64,000 nucleotides of DNA from Flavobacterium tibetense (GTDB taxonomy: Bacteria; Bacteroidota; Bacteroidia; Flavobacteriales; Flavobacteriaceae). Under the pieces are notes generated by a model. That model saw only the letters and a program-made list of their open reading frames with translations, did no database searches and had not been told where the DNA came from. Positions 39,706 through 47,988 of this stretch are shown here, piece by piece (within the stretch, counting starts at the first letter, position 1; each line of letters begins with the position of its first letter). The position numbers were made by a program, and so were the translations under genes. Where the stretch lies: assembly GCF_003293845.1 (NCBI RefSeq), contig NZ_QLST01000009.1:1-64000 (forward strand). Reading direction: 5' to 3'.

Positions 39706-40295
39706 CAAAAATAATAGGTTTAACAGGCGGAATAGGAAGCGGAAAATCAACCGTAGCTAGTTACATAGCTTCAAAAGGAATTCCTGTTTACATTGCTGAC
39801 GAAGAAGCTAAAAAAATCATGGAACTACCTGAGGTTATTTCGGAAGTACAGCAATTGTTTGATGAAGATGTTTTGTTAGAAAATAATCAATTGAATCGCA
39901 CTAAAATTGCGGAAATCGTTTTTAAAAATCCTCAAAAACTCCAAGAGTTAAATGCTGTTATTCATCCCAAAGTAAAACTGCATTTTATAAATTGGCTCAA
40001 GCAATATGAAGATTTTCCGTTTGTAGTAAAAGAAGTTGCCATTTTATTTGAAACAGGTGGCGATGCATCATGTGATAAAATTATTTTAGTTACAGCTCCA
40101 GAAGAAGTTAGAATTCAAAGAGTGATGCAACGCGATAAAACCAATAGTATTAACGTTAAAAATCGTATTAAAAACCAACTTTCAGATAAAGAGAAAAAAG
40201 CAAAAAGTGATTTTGTTATCGAGAATATTGACATGAATAATACTATGAAACAAGTAGACAAAGTATTGAAAATATTGAATGAAAACGGATTATAG
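39702..40295 (+). CDS. coaE: dephospho-CoA kinase
   Basis: Last step of coenzyme A synthesis: phosphorylation of dephospho-CoA. The 197-residue P-loop kinase has GLTGGIGSGKST (6-17) and DEEAKKIM. The conserved VHPKV-type segment reads VIHPKVKLHF, followed by RVMQRDKTNSINVKNRI. The start overlaps the glycosyltransferase stop as ATGA, which implies translational coupling. Confidence 0.95.
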   Translation: MTKIIGLTGGIGSGKSTVASYIASKGIPVYIADEEAKKIMELPEVISEVQQLFDEDVLLENNQLNRTKIAEIVFKNPQKLQELNAVIHPKVKLHFINWLKQYEDFPFVVKEVAILFETGGDASCDKIILVTAPEEVRIQRVMQRDKTNSINVKNRIKNQLSDKEKKAKSDFVIENIDMNNTMKQVDKVLKILNENGL

Positions 40296-40323
40296 GCTAA
40301 TGTTAATGTTTGGTTAATGTTGC

Positions 40324-40353
40324 TTTGCCTCAAATGTTAAAATGTTAAATTTG
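40324..40353 (+). promoter_or_regulatory. promoter of the two-component system
   Basis: TTTG (40324-40327) and TAAATTTG (40346-40353) are 18 bp apart, a near-consensus Bacteroidota promoter. The box ends 5 bp before the ATG of the kinase, so the transcript may be leaderless. Confidence 0.55.
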
Positions 40354-40358
40354 TATCA

Positions 40359-41942
40359 ATGAATAAGAAAAGATTTCGACTCTTAGTGTTTTTAATGAGT
40401 TTGTCGTTAATAGGTATAATTGTAGTGCAATTGTACTGGATTTCGAGTTCGTTAGACCAAAGTGAGGAACAATTCAAGTTTCATGTACAACAAGTTATTG
40501 GTAATGTTGCTGAAAAAATTAATAGTGAAGAATTAAAATCTTTCATTGTTGAATTCAATAAAATTAAAGATAGTACGGGTAAAACACCAGATTCAAGTGT
40601 GTTGAGAGAAATTTTTTTCTACGAAAAAGATGCAAAAACCAACGAAACTATCATTTATACCAATACTATAATTGCTGAAAATTACGGAATTACAGGCTCG
40701 TTCTTTGATAAAAATGCTGATTCAATAAAAATTAGAAATATTATTGCTAATCGAAAAACGGAAGTATACAATGGTTCTTTTATAGATAATCCAAGCTTAC
40801 AAATGAATAAAAAGCCGGATCAAACCATACAAAAGATTGGAAATTTGTCAGCTCTTGATAAAGCTAATTTTGAGGTTATGTTCAAAGATGTAGTATCTTT
40901 TCGTTCACTTCAAGACAGAATTACTAATGAAAAGTTGGAGCAATATTTAAGAGAAGAATTGGACAATTATGGTGTAAAAACGCCGTTCGAATACGGAATT
41001 TATAGCAATGGTTTAGCAACTAAAATTCGCTCAACTAAATTTAAATATGACAGAGAATTAACATACGGAATTCCTATTTTTAAAGATAATGAAGGCGCAA
41101 CCCAATACCAGCTATTGGTTTCTTTTCCTCAGAAAAGTAAGTTTCTTTTCTCTTCTTTAATTGGGATTTCTTTAATTTCATTATTGTTTACCTTGGTAAT
41201 TATTTTAACCTATTCAAGTGCGTTGAACCAATTAATCAAACAAAAACAGATTTCTGAAATTAAAACAGATTTCATTAATAACATGACGCACGAGTTTAAA
41301 ACGCCAATTGCGACAATCAATCTAGCTTTGGACGCTATTAAAAATCCAAAAATTATTGACGATAAGGAAAAAGTACAGCGTTATTTGCAAATGATTAAAG
41401 ACGAAAACAAACGTATGCATGCGCAAGTAGAAAATGTACTTAGAATTTCTAAATTAGAAAAAAATGAATTAGACATTTCTAAAGAACCTGCAGATGTTGT
41501 AGAAGTATTAGAAAACGCTATTGAACATATTAGCTTGATTGTGGAAGACAGTCAAGGAAAAATAACAACGCATTTTAAAGCTACTAGAACAACAATTTTA
41601 TTAAATGAAGTTCATTTTACTAATGTTTTAGTAAACATATTAGATAACGCAGTAAAATACTCAACAGAGGCTCCTGTAATTGATATTTTTACCGAAAATA
41701 TCAAAGATTACATTTTGATTAAAATTCAAGATCAAGGTGCCGGAATGAGTAAAGTAGCTCAAAAAAGAGTTTTTGAAAAATTCTATCGCGAACATACTGG
41801 TGATTTACATAACGTGAAAGGTCACGGTTTAGGTTTGGCTTACGTAAAACAAATCGTGGAAGATCACAACGGACAAATCACGGTAGAAAGTGAAAAAGGA
41901 AAAGGAAGTACATTTACATTGAAAATGCCATTAATAAATTAA
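40359..41942 (+). CDS. sensor histidine kinase
   Basis: A 527-residue inner membrane kinase. Membrane segments lie at about 8-29 and 262-285, enclosing a periplasmic sensor of about 230 residues with no domain I recognise. There is no clear HAMP domain. The dimerisation/phosphoacceptor motif is NNMTHEFKTPIATI with His311. The ATPase domain has the N box VNILDNAVKYS, G1 QDQGAGMS, the F box RVFEKFYRE and G2 GHGLGLAYV. It is followed 21 bp later by its response regulator. The signal is unknown. Confidence 0.95.
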   Translation: MNKKRFRLLVFLMSLSLIGIIVVQLYWISSSLDQSEEQFKFHVQQVIGNVAEKINSEELKSFIVEFNKIKDSTGKTPDSSVLREIFFYEKDAKTNETIIYTNTIIAENYGITGSFFDKNADSIKIRNIIANRKTEVYNGSFIDNPSLQMNKKPDQTIQKIGNLSALDKANFEVMFKDVVSFRSLQDRITNEKLEQYLREELDNYGVKTPFEYGIYSNGLATKIRSTKFKYDRELTYGIPIFKDNEGATQYQLLVSFPQKSKFLFSSLIGISLISLLFTLVIILTYSSALNQLIKQKQISEIKTDFINNMTHEFKTPIATINLALDAIKNPKIIDDKEKVQRYLQMIKDENKRMHAQVENVLRISKLEKNELDISKEPADVVEVLENAIEHISLIVEDSQGKITTHFKATRTTILLNEVHFTNVLVNILDNAVKYSTEAPVIDIFTENIKDYILIKIQDQGAGMSKVAQKRVFEKFYREHTGDLHNVKGHGLGLAYVKQIVEDHNGQITVESEKGKGSTFTLKMPLIN

Positions 41943-41963
41943 AAAAAAAATATAAAAAAGACT

Positions 41964-42662
41964 ATGGAAGCTAAAAAGATTTTATTAGTTGAAGACGATC
42001 CCAACTTTGGTGCAATATTGAAAGATTATTTAATTATAAACGATTTCGATGTTACATTGGCTAAAAACGGAATGGAAGGTTTCGAAAAATTCAAAAAAGA
42101 TACTTTCGATTTGTGTATTTTAGACGTGATGATGCCCTACAAAGATGGCTATACTTTAGCAAGAGAAATTCGTGAGAAAAATCAAGAGGTGCCAATTATA
42201 TTCTTAACCGCTAAAACATTAAAAGAAGATGTTTTAAAAGGGTATAAAGTAGGTGCTGATGATTACCTAAATAAACCATTCGATTCAGAAGTTTTGCTAA
42301 TGAAAATCAAAGCGATTATTCAACGTAAAGCCACCGAAGTTAAACCAGATAATAACAAATTTGAGTTCATAATTGGAAGCTTTCATTTGAATTCAAAATT
42401 ACGTTTCTTATCTTTCAACGGACAAGAACCAGTAAAATTGTCGCCAAAAGAATGCGAATTATTGAAAATGTTAGCTTTACACGAAAATGATTTAATGCCT
42501 AGAGAACTTGCATTAACAAAAATTTGGAGAGACGATAACTACTTCACATCAAGAAGTATGGATGTTTACATTGCCAAATTAAGAAAGTATTTGAAGCAAG
42601 ACGAAAACGTAGAAATCCTAAACATTCATGGCGAAGGTTTTAGATTAGTAATAAAAAAATAA
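41964..42662 (+). CDS. OmpR/PhoB-type response regulator
   Basis: A 232-residue DNA-binding regulator and partner of the upstream kinase. The receiver domain has LLVEDDPNFG and phosphoacceptor Asp54 (LCILDVMMP), with Lys in NKPFDSEVL. The winged-helix domain (about 135-232) includes LSPKECELLKMLALHENDL and SRSMDVYIAKLRKYL. Its targets are unknown. A terminator follows. Confidence 0.95.
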   Translation: MEAKKILLVEDDPNFGAILKDYLIINDFDVTLAKNGMEGFEKFKKDTFDLCILDVMMPYKDGYTLAREIREKNQEVPIIFLTAKTLKEDVLKGYKVGADDYLNKPFDSEVLLMKIKAIIQRKATEVKPDNNKFEFIIGSFHLNSKLRFLSFNGQEPVKLSPKECELLKMLALHENDLMPRELALTKIWRDDNYFTSRSMDVYIAKLRKYLKQDENVEILNIHGEGFRLVIKK

Positions 42663-42669
42663 ACAATTA

Positions 42670-42692
42670 AGCTCTGAATAATCAGGGCTTTT
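42670..42692 (+). terminator. rho-independent terminator after the response regulator
   Basis: Stem agctctga (42670-42677) with tcagggct (42682-42689), one G-U pair, loop aata, followed by a run of T. Confidence 0.82.
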
Positions 42693-42701
42693 TTTTTGGA
42701 A

Positions 42702-42832
42702 CGTAATCCTGCTATACATTACAACTCCTCACAAAAAAAGGGTTTTAGTAAACTATAAAATGTGCTTCTTAGGTCGCAATTGTATAGCAACAAAAACTCC
42801 TTTTTTTCATTGCTATCAGGCGTAGCAAATTA
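42702..42832 (+). repeat. dispersed intergenic element, copy A
   Basis: One of three related intergenic sequences in the window. Conserved parts are CATTACAA near the left end, GCTTCTTAGGTCGC in the middle (42763-42776), AGCAACAAAAA, and TTTCATTGCTATCAGGC at the right end. It shares these in order with copy C (same strand) and copy B (opposite strand). It fills the gap between the response regulator and thioesterase genes. No ORF is seen. Confidence 0.6.
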
Positions 42833-42850
42833 GTTTTCAGTAGATTTTTA

Positions 42851-43576
42851 TTATAAAATCAATTCCAAAGCAAAACAAACTTTATCGTCCTTTGAAATAG
42901 TATATGTATTTTCGTTCTTCGAAATCGCAACTTCATCATTTAAGTTTAATTCTTTTAAGAAATTCATTTCAAACCCTTTAATTTGCTGTTTTAAAACGAA
43001 TTTTCTATCCATTAGATTCAGACACCATTCTAAGTATTTTACATTGTTAGCATGATTTACAATATCTAAATCCGATAGTTGAACCGTATAATCTACAATT
43101 TTTTCAAACGGAACATCTAAATTAATACGTTGCACCGATTTTTCAGTAGCGCTGTTTTCAGGATATTTAATGAAATGTTCGTGCGGCAAAGCCAAGTTTT
43201 CTGGTCTTCTAATTTCGGTATTTAAAACCGCCCAATAGGTTTCACAACCCGCTAATTTTTCATCGCCTAAATACAATTCCAAACATCTTGTTGAACGCGA
43301 ATTTTCTAACGATTTAATCCAAGTTTTAACACGAACTTTATCGCGCCATTTAGGCAATCGGTTGATTTCTAAACGCATTTTACTCATTACCCAAGCTTGA
43401 TGATGCGATTGCATATCGCTAAAACTTATGCCGCCTAAATCAGCATGTAAACCAGCTGTAATTTGAAAAATATTGCACAAATCGGTATATTTCAACAAAC
43501 CGTTTGGGTAGCATTGTAGAAAATTAATTTCGTAGTCTAATTCTAAAATTGAAGTAAATTGGGTTGATATGGGCAT
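42851..43576 (-). CDS. acyl-ACP thioesterase family protein
   Basis: A 241-residue double hot-dog protein that probably releases fatty acids from acyl carrier protein. The first hot dog has YPNGLLKYTDLCNIFQITAG and QAWVMSKMRLEINRLPKWRD. The second has DLDIVNHANNVKYLEWCLNL, where the Asn-His pair corresponds to the catalytic region of plant FatA/FatB-like enzymes. It lies 3 bp after miaA and is co-transcribed with it. The acyl chain preference is unknown. Confidence 0.85.
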   Translation of the reverse strand: MPISTQFTSILELDYEINFLQCYPNGLLKYTDLCNIFQITAGLHADLGGISFSDMQSHHQAWVMSKMRLEINRLPKWRDKVRVKTWIKSLENSRSTRCLELYLGDEKLAGCETYWAVLNTEIRRPENLALPHEHFIKYPENSATEKSVQRINLDVPFEKIVDYTVQLSDLDIVNHANNVKYLEWCLNLMDRKFVLKQQIKGFEMNFLKELNLNDEVAISKNENTYTISKDDKVCFALELIL

Positions 43577-43579
43577 TTT

Positions 43580-44503
43580 TTATTTTTTAATTATATCATT
43601 TATAAAATTTATAATCTCTTTTCTATCAGCTAAATAATCAAACCAACTTACATTTTCAGTTCGTTTGAACCACGTAATTTGACGTTTGGCAAAACGTCTG
43701 GTGTTCATTTTGATTTGTTCGATAGCGAAATCTAAGGTAGTTTTTTCATCGAAATAATCAAATAATTCGCGGTAACCAACGGTTTGTAACGCATTCAACT
43801 GTTTGTTTGGATACAAATTTTTAGCTTCTTCCAAAAGTCCTTCTTTTAGCATGATATCCACACGTTGATTGATTCTTTCGTACATTTTTTCTCTATTAGC
43901 TTCTAAACCAATGATAATAGGAGTGAAGTTACGCTTGTTTTTTCTAATTCCAATGAAGCTAGAATACGGTTTTCCAGTTCCCAAACAAACTTCTACAAAG
44001 CGTTTCATCCGTTGCGGATTTTGCAAGGTTTGCGGATTTTCAGTTTGTAATTTTTGATAATATTCTGAATCTAGCTTTTGAAGTTGTTCTTGTAAATATT
44101 CGATTCCTAGAATATCAAATTTTGCATTTATTTCAGCTCTGACTGAAGCATCTATGTCTGGAAACTCATCAAATCCTTTTAAAACGGCATCCACATACAA
44201 TCCAGAACCGCCAACCATAATTTGTACGTTATTTTTCTCAAATAATTCGTCCAATTTAGCTAACGCTTCTTGTTCAAAATCACCAACCGAATACGATTCA
44301 AAAATGGATTTATTTTGGATAAAATGATGCGGTGCTCCAGCCAATTCTTTTTCATTTGGAACAGCGGTGCCAATTTTCATTTCTTTAAAAAATTGTCGAC
44401 TATCACAAGAAATAATATCGCAACCAAAATGTTGAGCCAAGGCAATACTTAATGCAGTTTTGCCAATAGCTGTTGGTCCGATAATGGTGATAAGATAGTT
44501 CAT
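43580..44503 (-). CDS. miaA: tRNA dimethylallyltransferase
   Basis: Adds a dimethylallyl group to A37 of tRNAs that read codons starting with U. The 307-residue P-loop enzyme has IGPTAIGKTAL (8-18), CDIISCDSRQFFKEM, GGSGLYVDAVLKGF, and the C-terminal LNALQTVGYRELFDY and RRFAKRQITWFK. Upstream lies the intergenic element copy B. It is followed by the thioesterase. Confidence 0.96.
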   Translation of the reverse strand: MNYLITIIGPTAIGKTALSIALAQHFGCDIISCDSRQFFKEMKIGTAVPNEKELAGAPHHFIQNKSIFESYSVGDFEQEALAKLDELFEKNNVQIMVGGSGLYVDAVLKGFDEFPDIDASVRAEINAKFDILGIEYLQEQLQKLDSEYYQKLQTENPQTLQNPQRMKRFVEVCLGTGKPYSSFIGIRKNKRNFTPIIIGLEANREKMYERINQRVDIMLKEGLLEEAKNLYPNKQLNALQTVGYRELFDYFDEKTTLDFAIEQIKMNTRRFAKRQITWFKRTENVSWFDYLADRKEIINFINDIIKK

Positions 44504-44520
44504 GAAAAAACGATAATAAC

Positions 44521-44671
44521 GATTTTTTAGCCCAGATTAAAATGGAAAGCTTTTTGTGGTTGTGTGCCAATTTTTCTTGATTTGCAAAAGCGACCCAAGA
44601 AGCTCTTTGCAAAGCTATAGAAAAATGGTGCAAAAGCGCAAAAACTTGTAATGAAAAGCTGGAAATAGCTT
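44521..44671 (-). repeat. dispersed intergenic element, copy B
   Basis: Same family as copies A and C but on the minus strand. Reading the minus strand, it runs from TTTCCAGCTTTTCATTACAAG, through GAGCTTCTTGGGTCGC, to a right end with CATTTTAATCTGGGCTAAAAA. It fills the gap between miaA and the ion channel gene and starts 17 bp from the miaA start codon. Confidence 0.6.
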
Positions 44672-44675
44672 CTGA

Positions 44676-45506
44676 TTATAATTCATGACCGCATTCTGAA
44701 CAAAATTTAGCCGAAATACTGTTTTCTTCTGAAGCACAATTTTTGCAAATTCTTTTGTTCTTTTGTTCTCTAATAAGATTATTTTTAGCAATTTCAGCCG
44801 TTACAATACCTGTTGGAACTGCAATGATTCCGTATCCCATAATCATTACGAACGAAGCTATAAATTGGCCTAATGGTGTAATGGGTGAAATATCGCCATA
44901 ACCAACTGTTGTTAATGTAACAATGCACCAATAAATAGCTGTTGGAATGCTTGTAAATCCAGATTCTGGTCCTTCAACCACATACATAATGGAACCAATT
45001 AGAATACAACTAATCAATACGAAATACATAAAAACTAAAATACGACCTCGACTGGCCATAATAGATTCACGTAAATGAACAGACTGACTTGAAAATTGCG
45101 GATGATTTAATATTTTGAACAAACGCAATAAACGCAACGCTCTAACAACAGTTAAAACACTTGTTCCTGTAATGAAGAAAGACAAATACATGGGTAAAGT
45201 AGCAATCAAGTCAATAATTCCGTAAAAGCTAAAAATGTATTTTGTAGGTTTTTTTATAGTTAGGATTCGTAAAATATATTCAATACTAAAGAAAATAGTA
45301 ATTATCCATTCTAAAAACACCAATTCATCATGGTACTTTACATCGAATCCTTGAATGGTTTCGAGCATGACCAAAATCACGCTCAAAAGGATTAAACCCA
45401 ATAAGATTAAGTCGAATAAACGACCAGCGAACGTATTTGTACCATAAATAATGATATACGTTTTTTGCCTAAAAAGCTCATATTTTGATTTAAATGCTTC
45501 TCTCAT
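44676..45506 (-). CDS. voltage-gated-type potassium channel with C-terminal zinc ribbon
   Basis: A 276-residue six-helix ion channel. S4 carries a run of regularly spaced arginines (VVRALRLLRLFKIL). The pore has the K+ filter TTVGYGDISP. After S6 comes a cytosolic tail ending in a zinc ribbon-like Cys quartet (CKNCASEE ... CSECGHEL). Such a tail may bind zinc and regulate gating; that is inference. It is the second K+ channel in the window besides the two-helix one at 11.1 kb. Confidence 0.9.
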   Translation of the reverse strand: MREAFKSKYELFRQKTYIIIYGTNTFAGRLFDLILLGLILLSVILVMLETIQGFDVKYHDELVFLEWIITIFFSIEYILRILTIKKPTKYIFSFYGIIDLIATLPMYLSFFITGTSVLTVVRALRLLRLFKILNHPQFSSQSVHLRESIMASRGRILVFMYFVLISCILIGSIMYVVEGPESGFTSIPTAIYWCIVTLTTVGYGDISPITPLGQFIASFVMIMGYGIIAVPTGIVTAEIAKNNLIREQKNKRICKNCASEENSISAKFCSECGHEL

Positions 45507-45522
45507 ACTACAAAGTAACGCA

Positions 45523-46884
45523 TTAAAAATGAATTATTTTCATCACTTTTCTTTTTCGCAAATACGTTTGAATGATGGTTTTAGTATCTCTATTGTGTTG
45601 CATTGAAATAATTATATTTTTTAAAATTTCAATGTTATTGATTTGATAATTTAAATGGTAAAAGCAATACCCTTTGTAAATTCCGTTTTCGATTAAAACA
45701 GCACTTCGCTCATTGTGAGTTCGACCGCGATCAACAATAACCATATTTTGATTTTCAAAGCTATTCTCAGCTAAAAATTCCTTTACTTTTTCGTTATAAA
45801 TTTCAGGACTTTCTTCACCAATACAAGCACCGTTACATTCTTTTATTTTGTATTGAAAACAAGCATTTTTAGTTTCATATAAACCGTTTATTTTTTGACA
45901 CAAATGGTATTTTTCTGTAATGCGAAACAAAGCATTTTTGCCTTCTTGTAAGCTGGTGAACGAAGTAATTTCTTTCTTTCTGCCATCGGCTTTTTCCACT
46001 CGAAGTGCTAAATAACCCTTTTCATTTTTAAATGAATATAAAGCATATTGGAAAATACTTTTGCGTTGTGCCCTGTTGTAAATAGGTTTATTCACTTTAA
46101 TTTCTTCACTTTCTTTTAATAATGCAATCAATTCATTACCCGTTTCTTCATAGGTAACGGCATAAACATCGCGTTGTATTTTTTTAGATTTGCTATTGGT
46201 TCCAGTGAAGTGTTGGTTGACTCTTTTCTTGATGTTTTTACTTTTTCCAATGTAAATCAAATCGCCATTTTCGTTGTGAATGTAGTAAATACCCGTTTTT
46301 GATGGCAGTGCTTCAACAATATCCAAAAGCTTGGGCAACATACCCGGTTTAATCTCAGTTTTGACAAAACTTTTAACGATTTCTTTCTCAGTATCTTTAG
46401 CTAATAACAATTTGAATAATTGTACAGTTGCCAAAGCGTCGCCACTTGCACGATGTCTATCCGCCATTGGAATTCCCAATGAACGTACTAATTTACCCAA
46501 ACTATAGGAGGGTTGTTCCAAAATTAATTTTTTGGAAAGTTCAACGGTACAAAGCGTTGGCATTTTAAAATCATAACCCAAACGATTGAATTCAGTACGT
46601 AAAATGCGGTAATCGAAAGAAGCATTGTGCGCCACTAGAATACAACCTTCGGTAATTTCGATGATGCGTTTGGCTACTTCATAAAATTTAGGAGCAGAGC
46701 GCAACATAGCATTGTTAATCCCTGTAAGTTTAACAACAAAAGGTTGGATTGGCTTCTCAGGATTGATTAAGCTTATGAATTGGTCAATTACTTCATGGCC
46801 ATCAAATTTATAAATGGCGATTTCCGTAATACCTTCTTCATTGTATTGTCCTCCGGTGGTTTCTATGTCGAGTATTGCGTACAA
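45523..46884 (-). CDS. DEDDh exonuclease / GIY-YIG nuclease fusion (DnaQ-Cho type)
   Basis: A 453-residue protein. The N-terminal DnaQ-like 3'-5' exonuclease (about 1-165) has YAILDIETTGG (acidic ExoI), LVAHNASFDYRIL (ExoII) and HRASGDALAT (ExoIII). A UvrC/Cho-type GIY-YIG domain follows (about 193-275): GIYYIHNENGDLIYIGKSKNIKKRV. The rest resembles the UvrC linker with a Cys-rich segment (CFQYKIKECNGACIGEE). Likely role is nucleotide excision repair or DNA processing. The start codon must be TTG: an in-frame TAA lies four codons upstream and the conserved N-terminus begins here. Confidence 0.9.
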   Translation of the reverse strand: MYAILDIETTGGQYNEEGITEIAIYKFDGHEVIDQFISLINPEKPIQPFVVKLTGINNAMLRSAPKFYEVAKRIIEITEGCILVAHNASFDYRILRTEFNRLGYDFKMPTLCTVELSKKLILEQPSYSLGKLVRSLGIPMADRHRASGDALATVQLFKLLLAKDTEKEIVKSFVKTEIKPGMLPKLLDIVEALPSKTGIYYIHNENGDLIYIGKSKNIKKRVNQHFTGTNSKSKKIQRDVYAVTYEETGNELIALLKESEEIKVNKPIYNRAQRKSIFQYALYSFKNEKGYLALRVEKADGRKKEITSFTSLQEGKNALFRITEKYHLCQKINGLYETKNACFQYKIKECNGACIGEESPEIYNEKVKEFLAENSFENQNMVIVDRGRTHNERSAVLIENGIYKGYCFYHLNYQINNIEILKNIIISMQHNRDTKTIIQTYLRKRKVMKIIHF

Positions 46885-46888
46885 ATTA

Positions 46889-46918
46889 GTTTACAGTATT
46901 CAGTCTCAGTTTACAGTT
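46889..46918. repeat. ACTG-core degenerate repeat
   Basis: On the minus strand the sequence is ACTGTAA ACTGAG ACTGAAT ACTGTAA, units of six or seven bases sharing ACTG. It directly precedes the TTG start of the exonuclease fusion. The same kind of sequence recurs at 49.3, 52.05 and 60.27 kb. Confidence 0.55.
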
Positions 46919-46941
46919 AATTGGCACATTGACAAATTGCC

Positions 46942-47616
46942 TTATTGATAATTTCTCGTTCCAAAGATACTACTTCCAATTCGAACCATCGTACTTCCAC
47001 ATGAAATTGCCAGTTGATAATCGCCCGACATTCCCATTGAAAGAGTGTTCAGTTGGCAGTTTTCAGTGCTCAGTTGACTTACTTTGTCGAAAATGGATTT
47101 TAAATTTTGGAATTCTTTTTCGATTTGGTTTTGGTTTTCGGTGAACGTTGCCATTCCCATTAACCCTACAATTCGAATGTTTTTATAGTTTTCATTGTCA
47201 TTCTGAACTTGTTTCAGAATCTCGTCTAATTCTTGTTCATCTAATCCAAATTTACTTTCTTCTTCTGCAATATGAATTTGCAACAAACAAACAATCACAC
47301 GATTATTTTTAGCCGCTTGTTTATTGATTTCTTGTAATAATTTCAAACTATCCACTCCGTGAATTAAGCTTACAAACGGAGCAATGAGTTTCACTTTTCT
47401 AGATTGTAAATGCCCAATAAAATGCCATTGTATATCTTTTGGCATTTGCTCGTGTTTTTCCACTAATTCTTGGACATAATTTTCTCCAAAAATACGTTGC
47501 CCAGCATCATATGCTTCCATTAAATCCGCCACAGGTTTGGTTTTTGAAACCGCTACTAAGGTAACGTGAGGTGGAATTTGGGATTTTATTTGAGTTAGGT
47601 TATTTGAGATTGACAT
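46942..47616 (-). CDS. yggS: PLP-binding protein YggS/PROSC family, with repeat-derived loops
   Basis: A 224-residue single-domain alanine racemase-fold protein involved in pyridoxal phosphate homeostasis. Landmarks: VAVSKTKP with PLP Lys25, GENYVQEL, WHFIGHLQSRK, EESKFGL, GLMGMATF, and LSMGMSGDYQLAI followed by MVRIGSSIFG. Two loops are unusual. Residues 132-140 (EILKQVQND) are encoded by sequence with an 8-bp inverted repeat that resembles a common Bacteroidota intergenic repeat. Residues about 180-191 (SQLSTENCQLNT) are encoded by ACTG-core heptads like those in the neighbouring gaps. Both keep the frame and fall between conserved motifs, so the protein is probably functional. Confidence 0.92.
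   Translation of the reverse strand: MSISNNLTQIKSQIPPHVTLVAVSKTKPVADLMEAYDAGQRIFGENYVQELVEKHEQMPKDIQWHFIGHLQSRKVKLIAPFVSLIHGVDSLKLLQEINKQAAKNNRVIVCLLQIHIAEEESKFGLDEQELDEILKQVQNDNENYKNIRIVGLMGMATFTENQNQIEKEFQNLKSIFDKVSQLSTENCQLNTLSMGMSGDYQLAISCGSTMVRIGSSIFGTRNYQ
47045..47078 (-). repeat. ACTG-core heptad repeat inside yggS
   Basis: On the minus strand: ACTGAGC ACTGAAA ACTGCCA ACTGAAC ACT, four 7-base units in frame with yggS. The 12 bases ACTGAGCACTGA also occur in the intergenic copy at 60.27 kb. Confidence 0.6.
47200..47220. repeat. palindromic intergenic-type repeat inside yggS
   Basis: attctgaa (47200-47207) and ttcagaat (47213-47220) are perfect complements around cttgt. The sequence closely resembles a short palindromic repeat often found between genes in Flavobacteria (from memory), but here it codes for part of YggS. 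Confidence 0.55.
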
Positions 47617-47646
47617 TTTTTAATTGAGTTTTCTTCTACAAAAATA

Positions 47647-47898
47647 CTATTTAGGGAAATTATAAGACAACCAAATCATAAATATAATTATTAAACCTAA
47701 AGAAGCTAAAGAACCAAACAAAATTCCATTTCCAATTTGATGTATATTTGATTTTTTGAATACTATTTTTAAAAATAATCCAATTAATAAGCAAGCAGAA
47801 AATAAAAAAAGAATTAGATATGTATTATCTAATAGTTTTAGATTTAAAACTAATAAAAATTGAAAAAAAATTGTACCAATAAAGGAAATTTTTGACAT
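47647..47898 (-). CDS. small hydrophobic membrane protein, unknown function
   Basis: An 83-residue protein with three predicted membrane segments (about 5-20, 24-46 and 58-80) and the basic loop KKSNIHQIGNG between the second and third. I do not recognise a family. It lies 30 bp upstream of yggS on the same strand. The regular hydrophobic pattern and lack of overlap with another gene favour a real gene. Confidence 0.55.
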   Translation of the reverse strand: MSKISFIGTIFFQFLLVLNLKLLDNTYLILFLFSACLLIGLFLKIVFKKSNIHQIGNGILFGSLASLGLIIIFMIWLSYNFPK

Positions 47899-47988
47899 GC
47901 TTGAATTTATTAATGTGATTTCTCTTTCGTCGAAATGACAAAATTGTGTCTTTTTTCTTTTCTCTTGATTCTTTTTTCTAAAAAAAAT

